From JAIROC01 sp031553535 (GTDB lineage: Bacteria; Bacteroidota; Bacteroidia; Bacteroidales; WCHB1-69): 64,000 nt of DNA. Below, one piece after another: positions 16,441 to 30,400 of this stretch; position 1 is the first letter of the stretch; each line of letters begins with the position of its first letter. A model generated the notes under the pieces. It searched no databases and was not told the DNA's origin. It was given only the letters and a program-made list of their open reading frames with translations. A program made the position numbers and the translations under genes. Location: contig JAVBLM010000008.1 of the NCBI GenBank assembly GCA_031553535.1, positions 1-64,000 on the forward strand, read 5' to 3'.

Positions 16441-16655
16441 AGTATCTCTACTATACACAGTATTCCTTTCGATGGAGAAGTAATATTTACTCTTTCTCCA
16501 ATAAGTAGACATGTATTATACAATAAATCGGCAAAAAACAAGTTAGGTATTCAGACAATGGACACGAATATATCTCATTTAGCGGTTGGTATCTATTTCT
16601 ATTCCATGCCCACTTAATGGACAGGAGAGAACAAAGCGAATGAGTATTAAAAGAT
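16441..16655 (+). pseudogene. relic of a T9SS sorting-domain gene (3' end)
   Basis: Aligns almost base for base with the last 200 bases of giant A. The readable frame gives SIPFDGEVIFTLSP, HVLYNKSAKNKLGIQT and ISHLAVGIYFYSM, after which a frameshift reaches a stop (TAA at 16615-16617); the KRMSIKR coding bases still follow in another frame. The 3' flank and terminator are preserved with hardly a change. The upstream part of the gene is gone. Confidence 0.85.
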
Positions 16656-16681
16656 AAAATCTTTTTCATAATTCAAATTGT

Positions 16682-16707
16682 GGCTGCCTCCCCGGCAGCC
16701 TTTTTTT
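16682..16707 (+). terminator. terminator retained behind the relic
   Basis: GGCTGCC, TCCCC and GGCAGCC followed by seven T residues. It is the same hairpin as after giant A with one loop base changed, and the preceding 40 bases are identical to the giant A flank. Confidence 0.8.
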
Positions 16708-17586
16708 GTATTTGAGTTCAATTCATTATGCTTTTTCCCTCATCTCTTTAAATTATAGAGGAATGGTTATTCTTTCCATATTGCGTGTGATTTTCTTACG
16801 TGTTCTTTGTAGGGATGAAATGTGTTGTCTGCCTTTGGGTTGTCTTTCCAACAGTTTATGCCCAAAAAGAACAAAAAAGCAAGTGGGGATTATTTGGCGC
16901 ATAAGGTTGGGCAATATCCGATTAATGGAACGATTGATATCCATGATTATATCAATAAATCGTATTTGATAAATGAGTATCGGGGATTTCCGAAATTGTT
17001 CCGACAACTGGTGGCATGCTTTCAGAGATTCCTGAGCTCTTCCCGACAACCGACGGAATACGTTTGCATGCAAAAACAGCCATGCCAAAAACTTTTGGTA
17101 TATTTTCCGGGGTATTTTCTATTATTCTATTGCTTTCCTGTTACTTTATTTTCGATTCCAAGGCTAACCGGAGATCTAAAGAGGTGTCAGTTGTAATTTT
17201 AAAAAATATCAAAAGTTAATTTTGTGTTATAGATTAACGGATGTATTACAAGAAACTATACGAAGATGTTCATGAGTTACGTCTTCCTGTACCTTTTGGT
17301 AATTTATGTAACCTTCCTCTTTAAAATAAAACCCGGATATTAAAGTGTTGTTAATCTGATTTTCCAAACTTATTGTCGATAAAGAAAAAATCATTCCAAA
17401 TATCCGATCTTTAATTTTACATTTGATTCCATTATACATGTAAATATCCCATATTATTTATAGCTATATGGATAATAAACTAAGAATTATATAAACACAC
17501 AAATTAGAGGGTTATCATTTTTTTATTGGAATTATTCAACAACCGATGTATAAAGCTTCATGCCTTTCCGTTTATGTCTTCCAAGT
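16708..17586. other. 880-base stretch without a firm gene; decayed sequence
   Basis: 16721-16897 is homologous to 44338-44519 (shared TTAAATTATAGAGGAATG and spaced blocks beyond), both degenerate. In one frame 16816-16905 reads as a short signal-peptide-like start, MKCVVCLWVVFPTVYAQKEQ, then a stop. 17016-17219 holds a 67-codon frame with one hydrophobic helix (FGIFSGVFSIILLLSCYFIF). These look like pieces of a decayed membrane or secreted protein gene. The 70-codon minus-strand frame at 17227-17439 has no recognisable features. Confidence 0.4.
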
Positions 17587-18042
17587 CTATTGACTGGTAA
17601 TCCTTGTTCCCGTGGAGCCAAAGTCTATATTGGGATAAGTTTTTTTTACCTGGCTGATTAGGTTGTCCATTATAATTATTTTATCTTTTAAAGCATTTAT
17701 AGTTTCTTTTTGTATTTCTATTTTTTCTATTTTGTCTTGTTCTGATCTTTGATATATGTCCAACTCTCTTTTTAATTCGTGGTTTTCTTGTTCAAGTCCT
17801 GATATTTTTTCCATTGAAATGGTATCTATTACATTATCTTCATCAAAAAAATAGGTAATAGGTTTATCAAATTCATTTATTATTTTAATTAAGGTAGATA
17901 CAGTAATATTCTTTTTTTTATTCAAAATCTTTAAGAAATTTCCTCTTTCATATCCGATATTAGACAAAAACACATTTTTATCAGGTACTTTTTTATAACA
18001 TTCAAGTATTTTTTTGTAATTAAGTTCATTTTTTTTAATCAT
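17587..18042 (-). CDS. small HTH-like and coiled-coil protein
   Basis: 151 residues. Residues 1-75 resemble a small XRE/repressor-type DNA-binding domain: a run of short helices with SNIGYERGNFLKIL and NITVSTLIKIINEFDKPITY, the last like the end of a phage-repressor HTH. Residues about 85-135 form a heptad-rich coiled coil (EQENHELKRELDIYQRSEQD), which suggests dimerisation. The tail is STGTRITSQ. It is Lys/Asn-rich and its coding strand has many A-runs. It lies divergent from giant B with a 400-base gap and could control that gene, but nothing beyond position supports it. Unknown function; the HTH call is moderate. Confidence 0.65.
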   Translation of the reverse strand: MIKKNELNYKKILECYKKVPDKNVFLSNIGYERGNFLKILNKKKNITVSTLIKIINEFDKPITYFFDEDNVIDTISMEKISGLEQENHELKRELDIYQRSEQDKIEKIEIQKETINALKDKIIIMDNLISQVKKTYPNIDFGSTGTRITSQ

Positions 18043-18442
18043 ACCGTCAATGCGTTATGGCTTTTTTTTTAAAAAGTTGTATTTTTTTACCACATAAATG
18101 GTTTTATATTACTTTTTTGTTATACCTTCGCTCTGTCAAAACAAAGTTACAAAAAAAAAAACAAAAAAGAAACTTAACAGAAGAAAATATTTATATTTAC
18201 TTTTTAAATAAGATAGGGGAAAAGATTTAGGAAAAGATTTGGTGAAAAAGAAAGGAAATATAAATAATGGTGGAAGGATAAAAGAAAAATTACCAAGAAA
18301 GATTTTTAATTCAATATTTTAGAAATAAAACTATTTCGGCTTAAATTAATAGCATATCCAGACAAAAAATATAATTGTTCTTTAAATAGAAAATTAAATA
18401 TAAGTAAAGGGAATCAAATTTATTAATTTAAAAAAAAGTTGT
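18043..18442. other. divergent AT-rich intergenic region before giant B
   Basis: 400 bases rich in A and T homopolymers, including eleven A at 18150-18160. A minus-strand -7 element (18142-18149) points to the HTH gene. I find no convincing TAnnTTTG promoter for giant B, nor the TTGTC box found before giants A and D, so giant B is probably controlled differently. Confidence 0.5.
18142..18149 (-). promoter_or_regulatory. -7 promoter element of the HTH gene (TAACTTTG)
   Basis: Plus-strand CAAAGTTA reads TAACTTTG on the minus strand, matching TAnnTTTG, 100 bases before the ATG. No -33 TTG at the usual spacing is seen. Confidence 0.45.
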
Positions 18443-21400
18443 ATGGGGAAGATTTTTACACCATTGTGGGTGTTTTTAGTAACATCCTTTTGTGCACATG
18501 CACAGTTATCTAAGACAGTATATACTGAAAACTTCGACGGGAATTCCGTTAATTATTCTATTGCTTCTACTCCGGGAGGAACCTGGAAAGTAAATAAAAA
18601 GTATTATGTGAGTACCCCGAATGCTTTTTTAGGGACAGTTCCAAACCTGGTTGGTGATACGGCAGTGTTAACCACTCCTATTTATGATTTTACTCAGTAT
18701 GAGTATGTCCAGTTACGATTCAGTCATATTTGTAAAGTATCACCTAGGGATATTGCCCGGGTTGAATACCGGGTTGCTATGGGAGGAGGTACTATGAGCC
18801 CATGGGAATCTTTGCCGTGGGATACTTATTTGGGGAAAGCTGCTAACTACAGGATGTACGGATTTAATGCAAATAGTTATCCAGAATGGACAGGCAAGGA
18901 TAGTTTGGCATTTCCGGCACCAAGTTGGTGGAAAGAAGAAGTTTTTGATTTATGGTTTGAAGCAGGCTGGCAGGTGGTGCAATTTCGTTTTATTATAACC
19001 CATGGCGCTACACCGGCAACACAAGTATCGTATGGCTGGCTAATAGATAATGTTGAAATAACAGGAGCTTCTTATGATCTGAATCCTCCTGTTGTCCAGT
19101 TCACCTCTTTATATCCTAAAGATACGGTTTATACTTCCGGACCGTATGAAATACATGCAAAAGTAAAAACAACTACAACAGCAAATATAGAGAACCCATG
19201 GTTAAAATATACCTCTATTTTTAACGGTGTCTCTACTACTGATTCCATCTTAATGAAACGTACTTCCGGCGACTCTTTATGGAAAGCTACCATTCCCCAG
19301 TTTGTAGAAGGAACATCTGTTGTATATTCTATTACAGGGAAAGATGCTACGGGCAATCATGCAACGATTATGTGTGGTTATTATATTAAAAAACCACCGG
19401 TTGGAGGCGCGGCTGGATATGTAGTTGTTGGAAATGGGACATCAACATCATATTCAACACCAATGAATTCATATTACGGACACAGTTGGAGTCGTCAGTT
19501 ATATTTGGCTTCCGAATTAAGCGGGACGTCTTTAGGCGGACTGGTTACTAAATTAGCATGGCAATATCAGGGTTCTGATTCATGGAGTTTAAATAATCAA
19601 ACATGCTATTTTAGAGCGGTAGATGATACACAACTTGCAACAGGGTATATTGATCCTGCTCAAACGGATGCTACCTTAGTTTGGAATGGAACTTATTCCG
19701 TTAGTGGTGCGAAATGGTATGAAATAGATTTGAATAAACCATTTTTTTTACCTCCTGGTAAAAATTTATTAGTTTACTGGGTACATAAAAATGGGATGCC
19801 GTATCCAGGTAGTTCTAATTCCTATTTTTATCACACGCAAACGCCAAATAATATGACAATTTATGCACAGGAGGATAATAATTTTCCCACAGGTGCCGGT
19901 ACTGCTTCAACGAATCGTCCTAATGCAAGATTCTATATTGCAGGAGTACCTAATGTGGATAATTCTGTTGCATTAACATCTATCAATTCGCCACTACGAG
20001 GTCAAACTTCGGGAGGTGTTAGTTATCCGGTAAATATAACATTTCGTAATAAGGGAGATTCTGCCCTGAATTCCGTTACCATTAATTGGGCTGTAAATGG
20101 AGTTGTGAAAACACCTTTTCAATGGTCGAGAAAAACATTGCCATGGGATTTTGAGGATTCCGTTACTATTGGTTCTTATACTCCGCGTTTTGAACAATTT
20201 GATACGATAACGGTATGGGTAAGTATGCCTAACGGAATGAAGGATACTGCTACTTATGATGATACTTTATCGGTAATTATCTATGGTTGTGTTCCCAATA
20301 TGCTAGGAACTTATACCATAGGTATAAATGGAGATTTTTCCAGTCTGAAAGCAGCTATTGATGTATTGGGTTTATGTACTCCTTTAGGAGGTAATATTAC
20401 ATTTGAATTGGAGCCTGGTACCTATACCGAAGGAATAAATCTTACAGATTTGCGGCGAATCTTAGGAAATAATATTCTTACCATAACTTCTTCTACTTAT
20501 AATGCGGAAGATGTGATTATAAAACCATCATCAGGTGCAGGTATATTATTATCCAATAGTAATAATATCATTATAAAACATATTACAGTGGATCAAACCG
20601 ATTCAATAAGTAGTTATTGCTTACAATTCATGGGAGCTTGTAACAATATTACCATTCGGAATTGCAGGTTGTTAAGAGATACAGCCACAGAAGTCTATAG
20701 TAATTATGTCGTATATGCGAACAACATAAATGGATTAAATGGTATTTCCTTTATTAACAATTTAATAGATGGGGGATATTACGGTATTTATCTTTATGGA
20801 GGGTCTATGGCGAACATGATTCGTAATGTTGTAATTGATAGTAATGTTGTACAGAATCAATACCAGTATGCTATATACCCTTATTATTATGTGGATTGCA
20901 GAAGTGTTTCTCATAACACGGTATATACTCGGTCTGTAAAAGCAGGGAACAATTGGTATGGGATATATACATATTACACTCATGTGGATAATATCATTGG
21001 GAACCGTATTATTCAACGCAGCAATTCTATTGGATATCCTTATGCGTTATATTTGTATTATCAGACCAATATTTCACAAAACAGCCAATTGGTTGCCAAT
21101 AATGAATTTAGAATAAGTCCACAAGAAGCAAGCAATATTATCTATATATATAATGCAAAAGCCGATCTGATAAATAACTCAATCTACGGAAAAGGAAAGG
21201 GAGCTGCGAGAGGAATATGTATAGGAAATTCAGCTTCTAATGAGTTGGTTATAAAGAATAATAACATTATTATGGAAGATTCTTCGGCTTATCCTATTTA
21301 TTTGGAAGGAACGGATTATTTAACTAAATTAAATTTGGATTATAACAATATGTATGCTCCAAGATATATAGGTTATGCAGGTGATGTTATGACAAGTTTT

Positions 21401-24400
21401 GCCGAATGGCGGCAAACGGTTACTTCTGATGCCCATTCGGTACGTCTGCGTCCGGGCTTTGTTGACAGTACCGTTAATTTACGATTATTGGATTATACCA
21501 GCTTGGAATGCTTGAAAGATGCTTCGATAAGTTTGGATATAGATAATCGTATCCGTACAGGGGTAATTACTACAATGGGGTGTTACCATGGAATACCTCC
21601 TTATGCCGTAAATGCTACCCTGATGAATATTACCGGTAATAGTGAAGGCTTAATAATAGGAGGAAAAGACTCGATCAAAGTAGAATTGATCAATTCGGGA
21701 TCAACCACACTAACGGAAGCTACCATTCAATGGAAATGGAATAATATACGGCAGCCGGATAAGGTATGGACAGGTTCATTGCCCACTGAAGCAAAGGCTG
21801 TCATTACACTAGGTGCTATTACTCATGTAGCTGCAGGATATTATACAATTGATGCATGGATAGGGAATTTAGGAACATCATTGAATGATAATTATCCGGC
21901 AGACGATACCACTTCTAAAACGGGTTATGTATGTTCAAATCCGATGAGTGGTGTATATAGTTTGGGAAAAACTATTCCCGGTTCTGATTTTACATCTTTC
22001 CGGGAGTTTAGAGAGCGTTTGTTTCTTTGCAGTGCAGATGGAGACGTTACTTTACAAGTTCAATCAGGGACATATACTGAAAATATTAACTTAACGGACG
22101 TATCACAAGCATTGAATGGGCATAAGTTAACGATAACATCAATTACAGGTAATGCCTCTGATGTGATTGTAGTTACAAAAGGGGTAGGTATAACACTAAG
22201 TAACAGTAATAATATTCTTATTAAAGCTATTACGGTAGATGCTACACAAGGAATGTATTCGGTTTATATTTCCGGTCCTTGTACCAATGTTGTTGTTCGT
22301 GATAATAGATTACTCAATAGTACGACCACAAACACTACGGCTATATCCGGATATGTTATTTATAAGCCTTCGGGGACATTGGGAGATAGCATTTCCATTA
22401 TCAACAATTTAATAGACGGAGGATATTATGGGATTTATTTTTATGGAGGAACATCCAATTCTGCATATGTGAACAATACTGTAATAGACAGCAATACTAT
22501 TCAGAATAGTTATTATTATGGATTATATTCTTATTACACAGGCTATAAAGGGTTGTCTCATAATACTATATTAGGGAGAACTTCTTCCACAAGTTCATAT
22601 TGGTATGCAATGTATATGTATTATAACAATGCAGATATCATTGGTAATCGTATCAATCAGCGTAATACAATATCAACGGGTACTTATGGAATATTGAGTT
22701 ATTATCTTAATCAGTATAATACTTCCGATACCGCCCTTGTTGCCAATAATGAGATTATTCTTTCGATGACTACTACCTATTATGGTATAGGGACAGGTTA
22801 TTCCCGTGCAAAAATTTTACATAATTCCATTTACATAAACGGCTCCGGTGCAGCAAGAGGAATTTATGTACAGGATGCAAACACTAATCTATTGATAATA
22901 AAGAATAACAACATTATCATGGAGTCACCAGCCGCATATCCTGTTTATTTGAGTGCTATCACCAATGTGACTTTATGTGATTTGAATTACAATAACATGT
23001 ATGCTCCTAATTACGTAGGATATGCAGGATCAAATAAGCTCACTATAGCAGACTGGCGACAAGCGGTATCTTCCGATCGGAATTCAGTTTCCCACAATGT
23101 TTCTTTTAAAAATAAGGCAACGAATTTGGAGTTGATAAACCCTTATGGGATTACATGCCCGCCTATATTAACAAGTGTGCCGGAAGATATTAACGGCCAA
23201 CCACGCAACGGAAACATCACTGCCATGGGTTGTTATCATGGATTTTCGGCCACTGATACTACGAATGCGACCTTGGTTGAAATAGTTGGTTGCAGAGAAG
23301 GTACTATATTGGGACAATCCGATATAGCAAAGGTTATATTGATCAATATGGGGTCAACGCGTATATATTCTGCTACTGTAGCCTGGTCGTACAATGGGTC
23401 TCCGGAAACTACTGTTTCCTGGGCAGGTAATTTAGGGAAGGCGGAAGGAGATACTATTACTTTAGGACAAATCAGTTATCTTGCATCAGGTGATTATACG
23501 CTGGTAGCTCGAATAGCAACATTGGGAGGAGGATTAATCGACCAGAATCCGTATGACGATACGGCTCATATATCCGGTTATATTTGTTCGGGACCTATTG
23601 CTGGAGGTACATATAAAGTTGCAAAAACAGGAGGACATTTTGCTTCTGTTGATGATGCTATAAAGCGGTTCCAACTATGCGGTGTAGCGGGTAATATTAT
23701 ACTTGAATTAGTATCCGGAACCTATACCCATATAGGACGAGGGATTGATTTAAGTGACCCAAGATCGGTATTTACCAATTATACACTTACCATTACTTCT
23801 GAAAAACATAATGCGGATAGTGTTGTACTCAAAACAGATGCATTCGGAATTAAATTGTCCAATACAAACAATCTTACAGTCAAGGATCTAACCATAGATG
23901 CAAAAGAAGGTACTTATGCTGTTCATTTTACAGGGCCTTGTACCAATATTGTTATCCGCGATTGTAAATTATTAAATAGCACAACTACAAATAATGCGAA
24001 TGTTTCGGGATATGTTATTTATCAAACATCGGGAACAGGTATTATCAGCAACGTTTCCATTATTAAGAATATTATAGAAGGAGGATATTCCGGAATTTAT
24101 CTCTATGGTGCATCTTCTTCCGCTTGCAATACAGCAATTATAGTAGATAGCAATACCATTTTAAATCAATATTATCAAGGGATCTATTCTTATTATACGA
24201 GTTCTAATAGTATATCTTACAATACTATATTAGGAAGGACATCCAATTTAAATAGTTATTGGTATGCGATATCCATGTCTTATGGTAATCATAAAACCAT
24301 ATCCTGTAACTGGATCAATCAACGACATAAATCTACCGGCGGAGGGCAAGGAATTTCTGCCAACTATATAAATCAGGATATAACAGAAAAAACACTTGTT

Positions 24401-27400
24401 GCCAATAATGAGATAATTATATCTATGCTATATAGTTATTATGGGATTGGCATGTCCGGATCCAAATCGGATATTATGTACAATTCTGTTTATGCAAAAT
24501 GTTCCGATAATGATGGTTATGGTATCTATGTATATGATTATAATAATGTTGCCGACCATTCCATTATAGGAAATAATATCGTGATGGAGAATAAGGGTTA
24601 CCCTATTTATTTGACATCGGCAACTAAATATAATCAATGGAATATCCATGGCAATAATATGCATGCTCCTGCATATGTAGGTTATATAGACGGGGCAATA
24701 TCAACTTTGGAAGAATGGCAAGAATACATTGTTTCGGATTCTAATTCAATAAACATCCGTCCTCATTTTATGGATAGTTCCCGGAATTTGCAATTATTAG
24801 ACTATACGGATTTTTATTGTAGTAGAAGCCCTATTGTTCCTAAAGATATAAACAATATTTATCGTTCGAACGATACTACTACCATGGGTTGTTATCACGG
24901 CAAGGCTCCTTTGGCAGTAAATGCGGCCTTGGAAAACCTCACCCAGCTAAGGGATGGAATAATTTTGAGTCAAACAGAAGCAATAGAGGTAACACTTGTA
25001 AATACTGGAACAACAACACTTACTGAAGCAAATATCCATTTGGAATTTAATGGGGTATCAAGAACGGTTCCTTGGACAGGATCTTTGTCTACTAATCAAA
25101 AAGCAAAAATTTCTTTAGGTACAATTACTTATAATTCAGCAGGAAATAATATCTTGGTGGCATGGATCCAAAATCTGGGGCAATTGAATGATGAGTTTTC
25201 ATTGGACGATACGGTAAGTACATCTTCTTATATTTGTTCTTTGCCGCTGACCGGTGCATACACTGTAGGGAATGGGCAAAATTTTACTTCCCCACAAGAA
25301 TTTATAAATGTATTGTCTATTTGTGGGGCTTCCGGTAATATAACTCTGAAAGTTTTGCCGGGCACATATCAAGGGACTCTTGATTTATCTTCCATTGCTT
25401 CAAAAATGGGAAATTATGCATTTACGCTTGCTTCATCGACTAACAAGGCAGAAGATGTAATTATAAAAACTAAAGCCGCAGGAATAATACTAGGTGGAAA
25501 TAATAATGTTCTTATTAAGGATATTACGGTAGACGCCGTTAATGGGACATACGGGATTTATATTCTTGGTCCATGTACCAATCTTGTTATTCGTGATAAC
25601 AGACTGTTAAATAGTACAACCACAACCAGTACGTCTATATCCGGATATGTTATTTACAAACCTTCAGGAACTTGGGGGGACCGTATTTCCATTATTAATA
25701 ATTTAATAGATGGAGGATATTATGGGATTTGTTTCTATGGTGGAAATTCCAACACAAACCCTTATGCTACTAATATTGTAATAGATAGCAATACCATTCA
25801 GAATAATTATTATTATGGACTATATTCCTACTATACAGACTATACAAGTATATCCCATAATATTATATTAGGAAGAACTTCCTCAGTTAGTCCGTATTGG
25901 TATGCTATGAATGGATATTATAACAATGGAAATATTATTGGTAATCGTATTAGTCAACGGAATACGGTAGGGACAGGTTATGCCTATGGTATTTCTTTTT
26001 CTTACACAAATATGTATAATACTAGAGATACCGCATTTATTGCTAATAATGAGATTATGCTTTCTTATATGAATGATTATGGCATATTAATAAGTTATTC
26101 CCTTGCAAAGGTATTGCATAATTCCATCTATGTAAAAAGTTCTTCAACAGCATACGGTATTTATGCATATGATGCGAGTACAACTCAATTGACCATAAAA
26201 AAGAACAATATTGTAATGGAATCAGAATCAGCGAATGCTTTTCCTATTTATTTAAGCGGATTATCTACCGGATCTTATGATATTGATAATAATAATATGT
26301 ATGCTCCGACCTACATAGGTTATGCCGGGAGTAATATTACAACCATGTCGATGTGGCAACAAACGGTTCCAACCGACAGAAATTCCGTACAGGTCTTGCC
26401 TAATTTCCTTGATGCGGATAAAACATTGGATCTATTAGATAGTATAGGCATAAGCTGTGCATCTTCTATGGTTACAGATGATATTATGGGCATTCCCCGT
26501 AGTCAAAATACGACGATAGGGGCTTATCATTTCTTTAACAGGCAAACCGATGTTTCCCCACATGCATTCATAAGCTTGGGAGAAGTCTATTCATCAAATG
26601 CATCCGTTCCTTTAACAGTACAGATTAAAAATGAAGGGTTAAGTATCTTAACCAGTACTGTCATCAACTGGGTGTATAATGGAAGTACGCATTCTTATAC
26701 ATGGAATGGCACCCTTGCTCCTAATACAATAAGTAATCCTATTTCATTGGCGAATCTGTCTATAAGCCGGAAGAAAAATGACCTTGTTTTATATACAACA
26801 CTTCCTAATGGTATTGCAGATACCCGCACGTTGAATGACTCCTTATATAAAACAATATATGCTTGTGATGGTGCTATGAGTGGTGTATATACTATTGGTC
26901 AAGGCCAGGCTATTACGGATCTGCAAACCGGACTGGAACTATTGGAATATTGTGGAATGAGTGCTGCTGTGACATTCAAAATAGAACCTGTTGTGTATAC
27001 ACAAGGTATAGATCTTAGCAATAAATTGTATCCTTATACTCTAACCATAACCTCTTCCAACGGTAATGCGGAAGATGTGGTGATAAAAACTACAGGTACA
27101 GGGATTCTTTTATCCAACACGAGTAATGTTATTATCAAAGGCATTACGATAGACGCAACAGAAGGTATGTATGCTGTTCATTTTGCAGGCCCGTGTACCA
27201 ATATTGTGATCCGTGATAATAGGCTATTGCATAATCCAACAACCACTGCTACTTCTTATGTTGTTTATAAACCTACAGGAACAGGAGGTGATAATATTTC
27301 TATTATTAATAATTTAATAGATGGAGGATATTGTGGTATCTATTTTTATGGGGGATCATCCACATCCTCGTATATTTCCAATGTTGTCATAGACAGCAAT

Positions 27401-30400
27401 ATTATTCAGAATAGTTATAATTATGGTTTATATCTATACTATACAAATTTCAAAAGTATAGCCTATAATACCATACTAGGAAGAAGATTAGGAGGATATG
27501 GTTATTGGATAGGAATGTCAATTTACTATTCTAATATTGATAATATGATAGTTAATCGTATCAACCAACGTGCTAAAGCAGCATACGGAGGACGAGCGTT
27601 CTATTGTTATTATGTAAATTATTACAATACAATAGATCGAGCTTTTATTGCGAATAATGAATTTATTTCAACTATGCAAGAGGCTTATTACGGTAATTAT
27701 TTTTACAATACGAGGGCAGATTTTTTGCATAACTCAATTTATGTTAAAGGAAATGGTGAATATGGGGCAAGTGGAATACATATATATAATACAGCCGGTA
27801 ATTTCTTAACAATCAAAAACAATAACATAATTGTCGATTCAAAAGACGCCGGATATCCTATTTATTTAAATAATGGAACAAGTTATTTGAATCAATGTGA
27901 CATAGATTATAATAATCTGTATAATTCAAAATATGTAGGTTATGCCGGAAGTGCTGTATCGACATTTGCAAAATGGCGTGAGACAGTTATCACAGACAGT
28001 AATTCCATACGGGTATTACCGGTATTTGTAGATATAAGTACCTGTCTGAAACTTATGGATACAATGATGTTATTATGCCCGAGAGATGAGAGGATACAGG
28101 CAGATATTCAAGGTTATCCGAGATTATCCGTTACGAATATGGGAGCATATCATATAGCTCCCAAAGCATTGGATGCAATGGCATTGGATATTTCTTTCCC
28201 GGCATTGCATGTCATGAATACGCCTTCATATCCTTCGTTAACGATACAAAATGTAGGGAAAACACCAATTACTTCTTTATCGGTAGTATCGGCTAATAAT
28301 GGAACGTTAAAATCACTTGTTACACGTACGGGCATTTCATTACTTCCGCTGGAAAAAGTAGAAATAAGTTTGGATACCATTATTCCACAATTAGGATATA
28401 ATTCGATATCGGCATGGATTACAGATGTAAACGGAACAGGTTTGGATTCCTTGCAGATAAATGATACATTGCACATGGATATTTATGCATGTACTGCCCC
28501 ATTAAGTGGTGTTTATACCATTCCCGGCATGGAATTTACAACGATAGAAGACTTTATCTTTGCTGCCACACATTGTGGTGCTAATGGCCCTATAACGGTC
28601 AAATTTGCCGATGGTATCCATAGAGGTCATTTGGATTTGGCATCGGCATCTGCATCTTTAGGAGGTTATCCGCTGGTAATTACTTCGGAAAATGGGGATA
28701 CTTCATTGTGCCGTATAGAGGCACTTAGAGGAATGCCGGCTGTTACATTGGGAGGTAATACCAATGTAACTATACAAAATCTTACGATAAATACCAGGGC
28801 AAATGCAACGGATACAATAGGAGGCACACACGGTATAGTCTTTACTTCCGGTTGTGATAATGTTATTATCAAGGAATGTGCTGTTTATGCGGATAATTCG
28901 TCTCCCACGATGGCAAAATGCGGTATCTTCAAGAAAGAGAACACGGGTATATCCAATAATATTCGATTAACAAATAACCTTATAGATGGGGGTTATGCAG
29001 GTATATGGTTTTACGGAGGTACGGGTATTCAATATGGAACTACTCTTACTGTCGACAGTAATATAGTGCGGAATCAATATTATTACGGATCATATCTTAA
29101 ATTTATGGATGGAATGAATATTCGTTATAATACGATATTGAGCAAGGATTTAAATTCAAGTACCACATGGTATGCATTATGCATGACTAATAACAATGGA
29201 AATGTAGTCGGAAATAAGATTATCCAACGAGGAACAGTTATTACGATGCCTTATGGCATATATGTGGATAATCAAAACCAACGCTTAACCTCCAATGCCG
29301 GCCTTATTGCTAATAACGAAGTAAGGGTAAGAGCTACTGATTCTTATCATGGAATTTATGTTGCCAATTCTCATGTTGATATAGTACATAATTCCATAAA
29401 TGTTACAGGCTCAAGTTCGCCCAGGGGGATTAATATTGTTCATTCGGCAAATAATATTATTACAGTAAAGAACAATAATATAGTGATGGAATCCTCTTCT
29501 GCATATCCTGTTTATATAAACTCAGTTTCTAATATGAGTTTATACGACATAGATTATAATAATATGTATGCTCCACGATATATAGGTTACGCCGGTGAAA
29601 ATATATCAACATTAACTGCCTGGAGGAGCAAGGTTCCGACAGATAAATATTCCGTATCGGTTCAACCCCATTTTGCAGACGCAACAACCAGCTTGAAATT
29701 AGCAGATTATGCCTATTTAATGTGTCCGCTACTTTTCCAGGTTCCTGTTACTATCGATGGCAAAAACAGGCAAAAGACAACAGGCATGGGAGCTTATACC
29801 CATGAAGATGCAAGTTTTGACCTGATGCTTCATGATATAACCTATTTACCGCAAGAGGTAGTAAAAGGACAAAGGGTTCCTGTGAGTGTAAAAGCAATTA
29901 ATTTAGGAAATACCGCTATTACCAGCGCTGTCTTTGGATGGAGTATAAACGGAGTGCCATATCCTTCTGTTACATGGACAGCCACCACCGCTTTGAATGC
30001 CTATGACGATACGGAGATATCTATAGGAATTGGTATTGTTCCGTCTTCAGATATGACAGTTAAAGTATGGGTAGAAAATCTCAATAATACAGGTGTACCG
30101 GATCCTGTGAAATGGAATGACACGGTAAAAGGATACTCAAAAATAATTCCATTAGCATGGTATTCCGAACCATTTTTGAAAGATACAATAACAACATTGT
30201 CTTTCCCTGTTTATGCTGTGATAAGAGAAGAAACAGGTGCATTGAATGTTACTACTCCCACATTGAATGTTTCTACTATTGTAGGCGACCAAATACTACA
30301 TAGCAACTTCCCTATGACCTATGAAAATGGGCTATGGAAAGGGGAAATCACAAATCAGTATTATGGAAGTCAGGTAATATATGCATTAACCGTATCCGAC

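Noticed and set aside
17016..17219. 67-residue membrane protein
   Set aside because: A single hydrophobic helix without start context, within a decayed region; may be a relic but is not supportable as a gene.
17227..17439. 70-residue minus-strand gene
   Set aside because: No promoter, no domain and low-complexity AT-rich sequence.
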